Positions 1-7,564 of a stretch of 64,000 bases of DNA are shown here, one piece after another. Under the pieces are notes generated by a model, which ran no database searches, had not been told where the DNA came from, and saw only the letters and a list, made by a program, of their open reading frames with translations. Position 1 is the stretch's first letter. Each line of letters starts with the position of its first letter. Source of the stretch: Oscillospiraceae bacterium (lineage in GTDB: Bacteria > Bacillota > Clostridia > Oscillospirales > Oscillospiraceae); NCBI GenBank assembly GCA_015068425.1, contig SVKK01000002.1, forward strand, positions 1 through 64,000. Direction: 5' to 3'. The position numbers and the translations under genes are program-made.

Positions 1-1272
1 GTCGCTTTCCAGCTTCAAAACGGTGGGAGCGGGCATATCGTTTACGATGTCAATAATGCCGTCAACAACCTCGCCGGCGCCGAGAAGCTCAACCAGCTCG
101 CATGCGCGCTCAACAGCGGGGAGAGTGTTGCGGATATCAAGACCCTTTTCAAACTTTGCGGAAGCCTCGGTGCGCATACCGAGAGCGAGAGCGCCCTTGC
201 GGATGCAGGTGCCGTTGAAGTTTGCGCTTTCGAAAACAACATCAACAGTGTCTTCAACGATTTCGCTGTTTTCGCCGCCCATGATGCCGGCAAGACCAAC
301 AGCGCGGGTATCGTCAGCGATAACAAGATGGTCAGCGGTGAGCTTGCGAATATTACCGTCCAGCGTGGTGACTTCCTCGCCCTCGGCAGCGCGGCGGACG
401 ATGATCTTGCCGCCCTTAACATAGCGGTAGTCAAATGCGTGCATGGGCTGGCCATACTCCAGCATGACATAGTTGGTGATATCAACAATGTTGTTTATGG
501 GACGAACGCCCATGCTGCGAAGTCTTTCGCGCATCCACAGGGGGGAGGGGGCGATCTTTACATTGCGGACCATGCGTGCGGTGTAGCGGGGGCAAAGGTC
601 GGAAGCGGGAGTTTCAACCTTCAAAAGAGCGTTGAGATCGCCTTCTGCGCCGCCCTTTACCACAGGGGTGTGAAGAGTGAGGGGAGCATCAAAGGTGGCA
701 GCGGCTTCCCGTGCAAGACCGATAACGGAGAGGCAGTCGGGGCGGTTGGGAGTGATTTCAAACTCCACAACATGGTCGTCAAGACCAACTGCGCTGCGGA
801 TATCCTGTCCGGGATAAAGCTCGCCCAGCTCGCTGTCCTCGGAGAGAATCCAAATGCCATCGGCATAGGCGTTGGGGAAGTCGCGCTGGTCCAGACCCAG
901 CTCTGCGAAGGAACAAAGCATGCCGTAGCTGACTTCACCGCGGAGCTTGCCCTTTTCAATCTTCTTGCCGCCGGGAAGGATGCTCTTGTGCTTTGCAACG
1001 GGAACAAGGTCGCCTTCCTTAACATTCTGTGCGCCGGTAACAATCTGAACGCTTTCTTCCTCGCCCAGATCCATCTGGCAGACCCACATATGGTCGGAGT
1101 TGGTGTGGCGGGTGATAGAGAGAACCTTACCCACAACAACATTTACTATTTCTTCGCCTGCGAATGTAGTGCCCTCAACCTTGGAGCCGGAGAGGGTCAT
1201 AGCCTCGGCAAAGTCCTTGTCGTTTGCGTCTACGGGGACGAATTCATTAAGCCATTTTCTGCTGAGATTCAT
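1..1272 (-). CDS. pheT: Phenylalanine--tRNA ligase beta subunit (partial, C-terminus off the window)
   Basis: Beta chain of the alpha2-beta2 phenylalanyl-tRNA synthetase, which charges tRNA-Phe in the cytoplasm. The first 424 codons are present. They start MNLSRKWLNEFVP and run through an EMAP/OB-type tRNA-binding domain (about residues 40-150, with SDHMWVCQMD and GKLRGEVSYGMLCS), then the B3/B4 domain that carries the editing site in this family (ITPNRPDCLSV, INNIVDITNYVM), and reach the start of the B5 region. The ATG at 1272-1270 is preceded by AAAGGAGA. The gene lies 19 bp after pheS on the same strand and should share its T-box-controlled transcript. The catalytic-like and anticodon-binding C-terminal domains lie outside the window. 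Identification is firm. Confidence 0.96.
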   Translation of the reverse strand, partial: MNLSRKWLNEFVPVDANDKDFAEAMTLSGSKVEGTTFAGEEIVNVVVGKVLSITRHTNSDHMWVCQMDLGEEESVQIVTGAQNVKEGDLVPVAKHKSILPGGKKIEKGKLRGEVSYGMLCSFAELGLDQRDFPNAYADGIWILSEDSELGELYPGQDIRSAVGLDDHVVEFEITPNRPDCLSVIGLAREAAATFDAPLTLHTPVVKGGAEGDLNALLKVETPASDLCPRYTARMVRNVKIAPSPLWMRERLRSMGVRPINNIVDITNYVMLEYGQPMHAFDYRYVKGGKIIVRRAAEGEEVTTLDGNIRKLTADHLVIADDTRAVGLAGIMGGENSEIVEDTVDVVFESANFNGTCIRKGALALGMRTEASAKFEKGLDIRNTLPAVERACELVELLGAGEVVDGIIDIVNDMPAPTVLKLESD

Positions 1273-1291
1273 ATTTCACTCTCTCCTTTCT

Positions 1292-2317
1292 TTAGAACTG
1301 TTCCAGGAAACGAACATCGTTTTCGAAGATAAGACGGAGGTCGGCAATCTTGAAGCGGCGCATAGCGGTGCGTTCAAGACCTATACCGAAGGCCCATCCG
1401 GAATAAACATTGGGGTCAATGCCGGCCATTTCCAGAACCCGGGGATGAATCATACCTGCGCCGAGAAGCTCAATCCAGCCTTCGCCCTTGCAGGTGGGGC
1501 AGCCAACGCCGCCGCACTTGTGGCACTGAACGTCCATCTCGCAGCTGGGCTCGGTGAAGGGGAAGTGATGGGGACGGAAACGGGTCTTGGTGCCCTTGCC
1601 GTAAAGCTGCTCAACAACGGTGTTGAGAGTGCCTTTCAGGTCAGCCATGGTAATGCCCTTATCAATGGCCATACCCTCTATCTGGTGGAACATGGGGGAA
1701 TGAGTTGCGTCAACCTCGTCCTTGCGGTAAACGCGGCCGGGAGCAATAATGCGGATGGGCAGCTCCATAGTATCCATTGCGCGTACCTGCATAGGAGAGG
1801 TTTGGCTGCGGAGCATTACGCGGCTGTCCTCGTCGAAATAGAAGGTGTCGGACCAGTCGCGGGAGGGATGTCCTTCCTCGGCGTTGAGGCGATCAAAGTT
1901 CAGCTCTGCAAGCTCAACTTCGGGGCCGTCGAGAATGGTGAAGCCCATACCGATAAATATTTCTTTGATTTCATCAAGAGCTGTGTACATGGGGTGACGG
2001 TGACCCATCTCCTGCTTTTTGCCGGGGATGGTAACGTCAATGGCCTCATCTGCAAGACGCTTTTCCAGCATAAGAGCGCTGACTGCGCTCTTGCGCTCCT
2101 CAAGGCTTGCTTCGAGAGCGTTTCTTACTTCGTTTGCAAGCTGTCCCATAACGGGGCGCTCCTCGGCGGAGAGTTTGCCCATCTGCTTCAGAATTGCGGT
2201 CAGCTCACCCTTTTTGCCCAGATACTTGATTCGCAGAGCTTCCAGTTCCTCGCCGGTCTGTGCCTCGGCAATGGCGGAAAGGGAGCTTTCGCGCAAAAGC
2301 TTCAACTGTTCTTTCAT
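1292..2317 (-). CDS. pheS: Phenylalanine--tRNA ligase alpha subunit
   Basis: Catalytic alpha chain of phenylalanyl-tRNA synthetase, a class II aaRS. The 341-residue protein matches the family length. An N-terminal coiled coil (about 1-85) is followed by the class II catalytic core, with FHQIEGMAID and HHFPFTEPSCEMDV, and motif 3 at residues 311-316 (GIGLER). A CHKCGGVGCPTCKGEGW stretch contains two CxxC pairs. Clostridial PheS proteins often carry such a cysteine-rich loop, possibly binding zinc. The ATG has an AGGAGACCTGAA-type ribosome binding site. It is the first gene of the pheS-pheT unit and lies just below the T-box terminator/antiterminator, so it should be induced when tRNA-Phe is uncharged. 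Confidence 0.97.
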   Translation of the reverse strand: MKEQLKLLRESSLSAIAEAQTGEELEALRIKYLGKKGELTAILKQMGKLSAEERPVMGQLANEVRNALEASLEERKSAVSALMLEKRLADEAIDVTIPGKKQEMGHRHPMYTALDEIKEIFIGMGFTILDGPEVELAELNFDRLNAEEGHPSRDWSDTFYFDEDSRVMLRSQTSPMQVRAMDTMELPIRIIAPGRVYRKDEVDATHSPMFHQIEGMAIDKGITMADLKGTLNTVVEQLYGKGTKTRFRPHHFPFTEPSCEMDVQCHKCGGVGCPTCKGEGWIELLGAGMIHPRVLEMAGIDPNVYSGWAFGIGLERTAMRRFKIADLRLIFENDVRFLEQF

Positions 2318-2351
2318 TTCAGGTCTCCTTATGTGAAATTATTTTTAAAAC

Positions 2352-2598
2352 AAAAAATGCTCTCATCCCTCATCTGGGACGAAAGCATAAAACTTCCGCG
2401 GTACCACCCGCATTTGCCGCACAGGGTGCAGCACACTTTTTGGCGCTGTAACGGGCGCACTTACCGCCGGGGATTAGCCGGAGCTCACGGGCGAACCAAG
2501 CGGACTTTTGCACAGGGCGCTTTCAGCCTTCGGCAGCCCCTCTCTGGTGAGAAAAGTTTTTCGCTATTTTCCCGATCACAGCTTTTCACAACTCCGCT
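2352..2598 (-). promoter_or_regulatory. T-box riboswitch leader of pheST
   Basis: The minus strand carries the T-box sequence GGGTGGTACCGCGG (plus 2396-2409) that pairs with the uncharged tRNA acceptor end. An intrinsic terminator follows, with 11-bp arms at 2359-2369 and 2376-2386 (two G-U pairs) and a U tract read from 2357 to 2352. Upstream lies about 180 nt of Stem I-type sequence with an AGAGAGGGGCTGCCGAAGG apical part. A TTC triplet on the 3' side of Stem I (complement of 2493-2495) is a candidate Phe specifier codon. The specifier assignment is tentative because no folding was run. The T-box itself is clear. Confidence 0.93.
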
Positions 2599-2627
2599 AT
2601 TATATCCCGCGCAGACAAAGATTTCAA
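2599..2627 (-). promoter_or_regulatory. SigA-type promoter of the pheST T-box transcript
   Basis: On the minus strand, TTGAAA (plus 2622-2627) and TATAAT (plus 2599-2604) are separated by 17 nt. They sit directly upstream of the T-box leader, back to back with the nnr promoter. Confidence 0.75.
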
Positions 2628-2635
2628 GAACAAAT

Positions 2636-2664
2636 TTGACATATTTTTGGGGAAATAATATAAT
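2636..2664 (+). promoter_or_regulatory. SigA-type promoter of the nnr-alr unit
   Basis: A perfect consensus pair, TTGACA (2636-2641) and TATAAT (2659-2664), with a 17-nt spacer lies 31 bp before the nnr start codon. Confidence 0.85.
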
Positions 2665-2695
2665 ATTTGAAAATTATGTGTTGGAGTTGAGAGCT

Positions 2696-4279
2696 ATGCA
2701 TCTTTCCAATTCCGAAAATATGAAAAAGGCTGATAACACTGCTATATTTGACCGGGGAATAAACTCCCTTGCCCTAATGGAAAAAGCGGCATCCTTTCTT
2801 GCGGAAAAGGCTTATTCCTATCTTGGCGAGGGTAAAAGCGCTTTCGTTTTTTGCGGCAGTGGGAATAACGGAGGAGACGGAGTTGCCGCTGCCCGCTTTC
2901 TTATTGAAAAGGGAGTCAGCGTAAGAACTATCCTGACAGGCAGCAGAGATAAGCTTAGCGCAGACACAGCAGAAATGGTGCGCAGACTCGAAAATATGGG
3001 TGGATGCCTTGAGGATTTCGAGCCTGACGTACAATTTGCCAAATCACTTTCCGAAGCCGGAGTAATAATAGATGCAATGTTCGGAATCGGCCTTAATAAG
3101 CCCCTGCGCGGCAAAGCGCTTGAAGCCGTGAAAATGATAAATGAAAGCGCTGCAGTCGTTGTAAGCGCGGATATAGCCAGCGGAATTGAAGCTGATACCG
3201 GAAATGTTCTGGGAGATGCAATCAGGGCGGATGAAACTGTCACATTCTCATTGGCCAAGCCCGGACACTTTACCGAGCCGGGAAATGTTTATACAGGTAA
3301 GCTCAGTGTGGTGGATATAGGTATTCCTGAGGATCTCGTAAATAAGGCGAAAATTCCCGTTAAGGCGCTTAGTGACGGAGAAGTTTTGCTTCCAAAGCGT
3401 AATCCCCTCAGCCATAAGGGAGACTTTGGCAAGATTCTTATTCTGGGCGGCAGCGCCGAGTACTGCGGAGCACCAAATATGTGCTCCAACGCTGCGGTAA
3501 GAAGCGGAGCGGGGCTTGTATACCTGGGCGTGCCTTCCCTTATCCATCCAATATGTGCCGTAAAAAATACAGAGGCAATGCCCTTCCCACTGTCCTGCAA
3601 CGGTGACGGAAGACTGTCTGTTGAAGCCTTTGATGAAATCAAAAGAAGACTTGATATATGCTCTGTCTGCGTTGTTGGTCCGGGAATGGGAAGAAGCGAG
3701 GACACTGCTTTTCTGGTGAAAAAAGTTTTGCTTTATTTTGGAGGAACTATTGTTGCTGATGCCGATGCCTTATGGGCGATTGCTCAGGACAAGACTGTTC
3801 TCAAGGACAGCAAAGCACGGATTGTGCTGACACCACACGGCGGTGAGGCAAAAATGCTGGGCATCGACTGGGGCGAAAACAGGATTGCTGCGGCAAAAAG
3901 CTTTGCGGAAGAATATGGCTGCACACTTGTGCTGAAGGGCCATCGCACTTTGGCGGCTTTTCCCGATGGGGAGGTATGCATTTCAACCCACGGTAATCCC
4001 GGAATGGCGAAAGGCGGCAACGGAGATGTCCTTGCAGGAATTTTGGGTGCTATGCTGGGACAGTTTGAGCATAAGATGGCTGTGGAAGTCGCACTTTATC
4101 TCCATGGTCTTGCAGGTGACATCGCCTGCGAAAAAATGGGAGAGTATGCAATGACAGCGTCGGACATTATTGAATCTTTGCCCGATGCCGAGAAACTCAT
4201 TATAAGGCAGGAAAAATATGAAACGACTTGTTGTGCCTGCACTTATGATACTGGCTCTGCTTCTTGGAGGCTGCGGTAA
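2696..4279 (+). CDS. nnr: Bifunctional NAD(P)H-hydrate epimerase / ADP-dependent NAD(P)H-hydrate dehydratase
   Basis: Repairs damaged, hydrated NADH and NADPH. The N-terminal domain (about 1-215) epimerises R-NAD(P)HX, and the C-terminal ribokinase-like domain (about 225-505) dehydrates S-NAD(P)HX using ADP. The epimerase motif CGSGNNGGDGVAAA and the dehydratase motif GNPGMAKGGNGDVLAG are present. The open frame continues far upstream as a shadow of pheST, so I take the ATG at 2696. It follows GGAG and a consensus promoter and gives 527 residues, normal for the fused form. The last 62 bp overlap the next gene in another frame, so the C-terminal tail after about residue 507 is probably non-conserved. 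In Firmicutes this gene is often next to alr, as here. Confidence 0.95.
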   Translation: MHLSNSENMKKADNTAIFDRGINSLALMEKAASFLAEKAYSYLGEGKSAFVFCGSGNNGGDGVAAARFLIEKGVSVRTILTGSRDKLSADTAEMVRRLENMGGCLEDFEPDVQFAKSLSEAGVIIDAMFGIGLNKPLRGKALEAVKMINESAAVVVSADIASGIEADTGNVLGDAIRADETVTFSLAKPGHFTEPGNVYTGKLSVVDIGIPEDLVNKAKIPVKALSDGEVLLPKRNPLSHKGDFGKILILGGSAEYCGAPNMCSNAAVRSGAGLVYLGVPSLIHPICAVKNTEAMPFPLSCNGDGRLSVEAFDEIKRRLDICSVCVVGPGMGRSEDTAFLVKKVLLYFGGTIVADADALWAIAQDKTVLKDSKARIVLTPHGGEAKMLGIDWGENRIAAAKSFAEEYGCTLVLKGHRTLAAFPDGEVCISTHGNPGMAKGGNGDVLAGILGAMLGQFEHKMAVEVALYLHGLAGDIACEKMGEYAMTASDIIESLPDAEKLIIRQEKYETTCCACTYDTGSASWRLR

Positions 4280-4787
4280 AGGCGGCGGCCTTGAAAAGAG
4301 TTTTGAGGAAGAAAGAATAAAATGGTCACAAGCCAAGGAGCTCTCTTTCACTGCAGACATTGTTGCGGAGCTTGCAGACAGCAGCTTTGAATGCACTTTG
4401 CAGTGCTCTCGCGACGGTGAGGGGATACTGCTTGAAGTCTTAAAGCCGGAAAATATATCCGGTGTAAAGGCAAGGCTGAATGAGAACAGTGCACAGATAG
4501 AGTATGAAGGTATCATTCTCGCGGTGGAGAACGAATCCATAGGCGAAACCTCTCCTGTTACAGCTGCGGCGATGATAATGAAAGCCCTGACTAAGTCTCC
4601 TCTCACTCAAATATGGACGGAGAAGGCTCAGGAGCGGGAATTAATTGTAAGCGAGCTTTATATTTCGGAAAGAGAGTATGCAAGACTGTGGTTTTTGAAG
4701 GAAAACTTCAGTTTAGTTCACGCAGAGCTTGTATCCGATGGCCGTGCTGTGGTAAAATGTGATATTGAAAGCTTTACTAAGGAATGA
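4218..4787 (+). CDS. Predicted lipoprotein of unknown function
   Basis: A 189-residue protein with a classical lipoprotein signal: MKR, a hydrophobic stretch, and an LLGGC lipobox with the lipidated cysteine at residue 19. The mature part is acidic to mixed, rich in beta-prone segments, and has no motif I can name. The shape recalls small LolA-like or DUF-type lipoproteins of clostridia. It starts inside nnr (62-bp overlap, different frame), has AGGAAAAAT before its ATG, and ends 7 bp before the alr start. It is therefore very probably co-transcribed with nnr and alr. Surface anchoring is inferred from the signal only. Confidence 0.85.
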   Translation: MKRLVVPALMILALLLGGCGKGGGLEKSFEEERIKWSQAKELSFTADIVAELADSSFECTLQCSRDGEGILLEVLKPENISGVKARLNENSAQIEYEGIILAVENESIGETSPVTAAAMIMKALTKSPLTQIWTEKAQERELIVSELYISEREYARLWFLKENFSLVHAELVSDGRAVVKCDIESFTKE

Positions 4788-4794
4788 TAGAGAT

Positions 4795-5913
4795 ATGACT
4801 TTGGAAAAAAGCCGCACATGGGCGGAAATAAGTCTTGAAAATATAAAGCATAACGTCCGTGAAATACGTAAGACCCTCCCCGAGGGAACGCGCTTTCTCG
4901 GCGTTGTAAAGGCTGATGCATATGGCCACGGGGCAGTTGCAGCCGCAAAGGCAATAGTGGAAGCGGGGGGCGACTGTCTCGCCGTTGCCTGCATTGCCGA
5001 GGCTGCCATGCTGAGAGATGCAGGTGTGAAAGCGCCTATCCTTATACTCGGTCTAACCCCACCTGAATTTGCGGCGGAGCTTAGCGGTCTTGATATAACA
5101 CAGACCGTTTCCTCCCTTGAATATGCAAAAGCTCTTTCCTGCAATCTGAAAAAGCCTCTCCGCTGCCATCTTAAGCTGGACAGCGGTATGAACCGGACAG
5201 GCTTTTCCTGCAGAGAAGATAATATTCCCAATATAGTTGAAGCCCTTTCTCAGCCCAATCTGGAGTTCTCAGGTGTGTTTACCCACTTCGCAGTCTCCGA
5301 TGAACCGGAAAACGACTTTACCATAACTCAGTTCAATAGATTTATGTCAACTATATTGCGGGTTGAGGAGGCTTGGGGTAAGCGATTTGAAACGAAGCAC
5401 TGTGCTAACTCCGGAGCGGTTATCAATTTCAAGGAATATGCTTTGGATATGGTCAGACCCGGAATAATGAGCTATGGAATGTATCCGGGTGCTGAGAAGG
5501 GCGGTATTGAACTTCGTCCTGCCATGAGTCTGAAAAGCCGCGTTTATGCGGTGAAGACCCTTTATCCCGGAGATAGTGTCAGCTATGGCCGCAGCTTTGT
5601 GGCTGATAAGACGATGAAAATCGCCGTTGTTCCTGTAGGCTATGCAGACGGACTCAACCGCTGCCTCAGCGGAAAGATGGAGGTTTTAATCCGCGGACGC
5701 CGCTGCAGCCAGATTGGACGCATATGTATGGATATGTGTATGGTTGACATAACTAATCTTGATGTCTGCAGGGTGAACGATGTTGTTACCATTATCGGCG
5801 CAGACGGAGACGAATATATATCTGCCGATGAGCTTGCCCAAAAGCAGGGAAGCATTAACTACGAAGTTACTTGCGATGTAGCTCCAAGAGTTCCCCGGGT
5901 TTACGAAAACTGA
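4795..5913 (+). CDS. alr: Alanine racemase (PLP-dependent)
   Basis: Interconverts L- and D-alanine and so supplies D-Ala for peptidoglycan. In spore-formers it may also limit germination by L-alanine. The fold type III enzyme is 372 residues from the ATG at 4795. An in-frame ATG at 4759 lies inside the upstream lipoprotein gene and is rejected. The PLP lysine is K39 in VVKADAYGHG and the second catalytic base is Y265 in SYGRSF, the same numbers as in the well-studied Geobacillus enzyme. The gene follows the lipoprotein closely, with AAGGAATGATAGAG before the start. It precedes an EndoA-type toxin gene, as in Bacillus. Confidence 0.97.
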   Translation: MTLEKSRTWAEISLENIKHNVREIRKTLPEGTRFLGVVKADAYGHGAVAAAKAIVEAGGDCLAVACIAEAAMLRDAGVKAPILILGLTPPEFAAELSGLDITQTVSSLEYAKALSCNLKKPLRCHLKLDSGMNRTGFSCREDNIPNIVEALSQPNLEFSGVFTHFAVSDEPENDFTITQFNRFMSTILRVEEAWGKRFETKHCANSGAVINFKEYALDMVRPGIMSYGMYPGAEKGGIELRPAMSLKSRVYAVKTLYPGDSVSYGRSFVADKTMKIAVVPVGYADGLNRCLSGKMEVLIRGRRCSQIGRICMDMCMVDITNLDVCRVNDVVTIIGADGDEYISADELAQKQGSINYEVTCDVAPRVPRVYEN

Positions 5914-6005
5914 GCATGTATATTTTTTCCGCGTTTGAGGGAGAATGATAGCACGTCCCTACATAAAATGTATTGGGCGACTATCCTTCATCGGAGTGTG
6001 AACAC

Positions 6006-6350
6006 ATGAGCATGGTCAAACGAGGAGATATATACTATGCGGATCTCAGCCCTGTTGTCGGCAGCGAGCAGGGAGGAATGAGGCCGGTGCTGATAGTGCA
6101 GAACGATACAGGAAACAGGCACTCGCCAACGGTGATAGCCGCCGCCATTACCAGCCAGATGGGCAAGGCGAAACTGCCAACCCATATCGAACTTTCTGCC
6201 CAAACTTACGGGCTTTCCCGTGACAGCGTTATTCTTCTGGAGCAGATACGCACTATTGACAAATCCCGCCTTCGCGAACGTATGGGAAAACTTGATAATG
6301 ACACAATGACCAAGGTGGATAACGCAATTGCTGTCAGCTTTGGTCTTTGA
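6006..6350 (+). CDS. ndoA: Type II toxin-antitoxin toxin, MazF/EndoA-type mRNA interferase, no antitoxin gene beside it
   Basis: A PemK/MazF-like endoribonuclease of 114 residues. In the family it cleaves single-stranded mRNA at short sites (UACAU for Bacillus EndoA). The motifs [20 protein letters not shown] and RPVLIVQND with a C-terminal RLRERMGKL helix are typical. GGAG at 5994-5997 supports the ATG at 6006; an ATG at 6012 is also possible. In Bacillus the order is alr-ndoAI-ndoA. Here only 92 bp separate alr from the toxin, too short for the roughly 90-residue EndoAI antitoxin, and nothing downstream resembles it. The antitoxin may lie elsewhere, or the protein may act alone. Confidence 0.93.
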   Translation: MSMVKRGDIYYADLSPVVGSEQGGMRPVLIVQNDTGNRHSPTVIAAAITSQMGKAKLPTHIELSAQTYGLSRDSVILLEQIRTIDKSRLRERMGKLDNDTMTKVDNAIAVSFGL

Positions 6351-6364
6351 TAAAACCAAAGATT

Positions 6365-6388
6365 CCGCTTCGGCTTTTTCCGAAGCGG
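6365..6388 (+). other. Hairpin between ndoA and the following secreted-protein gene
   Basis: A perfect 9-bp stem (CCGCTTCGG at 6365-6373, CCGAAGCGG at 6380-6388) with loop CTTTTT. It lacks a U tract and sits directly before the GGAGG ribosome binding site of the next gene. It may stabilise or insulate the mRNA rather than terminate it. Confidence 0.55.
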
Positions 6389-6399
6389 TGGAGGTACAT

Positions 6400-6873
6400 A
6401 TGAACAAAAAAAGAATTTTTGTAATTACCCTTTGCGCGGTGCTGGCTCTTGCTCTGGGTTTCAGTGTTTTTGCCGCAACAAGCTACGGCAGTGAGGATGA
6501 CCCTCTTATAACCAAAAGCTATCTGACTCAAGTCCTTCTGCCTCAGCTTCAGGAGGACTTCAAAGAGGAGCTTGATGCCGCCGTCGCAGATATAGAAAAA
6601 GACGGAAGCGGAGAGTTTAGTGTCATCACTCTTTCAAAAGGGCAGACAGTAAAATGCGGTGTAGGCTGTGAGATAATGCTTCGTATCGGCTCTGCCGAGG
6701 CTTATGAGGAAAGCTCACCCGCCATGGTAAACACAACCACCGCAGAGTCAATTTTCAAGGGCTATAAGCTTGAGGTTAATAATCTCTATCTTGTAACCAT
6801 CGAGGGCAACGGCTTTAAGGCCACAAGCGATAACACCAAGGTTCTCATTAAAGGTGACTATACCATAGCCTGA
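6400..6873 (+). CDS. Secreted protein of unknown function
   Basis: A 157-residue protein with a Sec signal peptide (MNKKRIF, a hydrophobic core at about 8-23, then FAATSYG with a probable cleavage after the Ala-Ala pair). The mature part contains DDPLITKSYLTQVLLPQLQ, a glutamate-rich helix and a beta-rich C-terminal half (residues 75-157) that starts FSVITLSKGQTVKCG. The layout of a 'DPLITKSYL' segment followed by a short beta domain recurs in small exported clostridial proteins of unknown role. I do not recognise a function. The start is fixed by GGAGG 5 nt upstream of the ATG. A terminator follows, so it ends this transcription unit. Confidence 0.8.
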   Translation: MNKKRIFVITLCAVLALALGFSVFAATSYGSEDDPLITKSYLTQVLLPQLQEDFKEELDAAVADIEKDGSGEFSVITLSKGQTVKCGVGCEIMLRIGSAEAYEESSPAMVNTTTAESIFKGYKLEVNNLYLVTIEGNGFKATSDNTKVLIKGDYTIA

Positions 6874-6886
6874 CCAATGCATAAAT

Positions 6887-6926
6887 AAAATACCCTGCTC
6901 ATATAATCGGGCAGGGTATTTTTGTT
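6887..6926 (+). terminator. Intrinsic terminator
   Basis: Stem AATACCCTGC (6889-6898) / GCAGGGTATT (6911-6920) followed by TTTGTTTT. Confidence 0.9.
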
Positions 6927-6943
6927 TTACAGGAGGTTTAGCA

Positions 6944-7480
6944 ATGGAAGGAACTTATCCAATTATTATTCGCAGAGAAAAATGCGGTGAGCTTTGTGTA
7001 AGCAAGGAGGGGGCTTATACCCGGTTTCTTGCCCGCTGTCCTCTTCGCGCGGAGGTTATTCGCCTTTGTGTTTACGGGCAGGGAAAAGAGGGGTATTTGG
7101 GAGTGCCGCTCCCCAAGGGAGAGGAGCTTGTCCTGGATAAGAGGTTCAGCCCATCTTCGATGAAGCTTTTCCCAGAAAAGATAGAAGGCTGCACCCTTGC
7201 GGGGGAGGCTATTGTAAAATTGCCCTCTGAAAAGCAGGAGCAAGCGCCCGACGCCGAAGAGCCTGCTCCCTGCGTGGAAAAGGCGGAAGAGGAAAAGCCA
7301 ACGCTGTGGTATGCAACCACGGACGGAGCTCTGGTGAGCAAGGACGGAGAGCTGGAAATGGTGGCGCTGCCACCGGAGGATGAGCGAGTGCCTAAGGATT
7401 TTCCGGGTCAGCCGAGAGTAATAGATGGCAAAGAATATTTAGTTTACATAACCAGAGAAATGAGCGACCCAAATCATTGA
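6944..7480 (+). CDS. Conserved hypothetical protein
   Basis: A 178-residue soluble protein with CAGGAGG ribosome binding site and ATG start. The N-terminal part (1-90) has alternating strands and a 'GYLGVPLPKGEELVLDKRFS' phrase. Residues 95-125 form a Glu/Ala/Pro-rich linker. The C-terminal part (127-178) contains a tryptophan-led LWYATTDGALV segment and a tyrosine-rich end. No signal peptide or membrane segment is seen. It stands alone between a terminator and the promoter of the nucleoside phosphorylase gene. Its stop codon lies inside that promoter's -35 box. Function unknown. Confidence 0.75.
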   Translation: MEGTYPIIIRREKCGELCVSKEGAYTRFLARCPLRAEVIRLCVYGQGKEGYLGVPLPKGEELVLDKRFSPSSMKLFPEKIEGCTLAGEAIVKLPSEKQEQAPDAEEPAPCVEKAEEEKPTLWYATTDGALVSKDGELEMVALPPEDERVPKDFPGQPRVIDGKEYLVYITREMSDPNH

Positions 7481-7506
7481 CAAAGGGGAGCCGGGCATAA
7501 TATAAT
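7477..7506 (+). promoter_or_regulatory. SigA-type promoter of the pyrimidine-nucleoside phosphorylase gene
   Basis: TTGACA (7477-7482) and TATAAT (7501-7506) with an 18-nt spacer. The -35 box contains the TGA stop codon of the preceding gene. Confidence 0.75.
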
Positions 7507-7564
7507 TATAAGGCTAAATAGGCAATGTTTTACTGTCTACTAATGAAAAAGGTGGATGAGCAGT

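Noticed and set aside
1100..2695. Long plus-strand open frame upstream of nnr
   Set aside because: It is an antisense shadow of pheT, pheS and the T-box. The nnr promoter, ribosome binding site and domain start all lie at 2636-2696.
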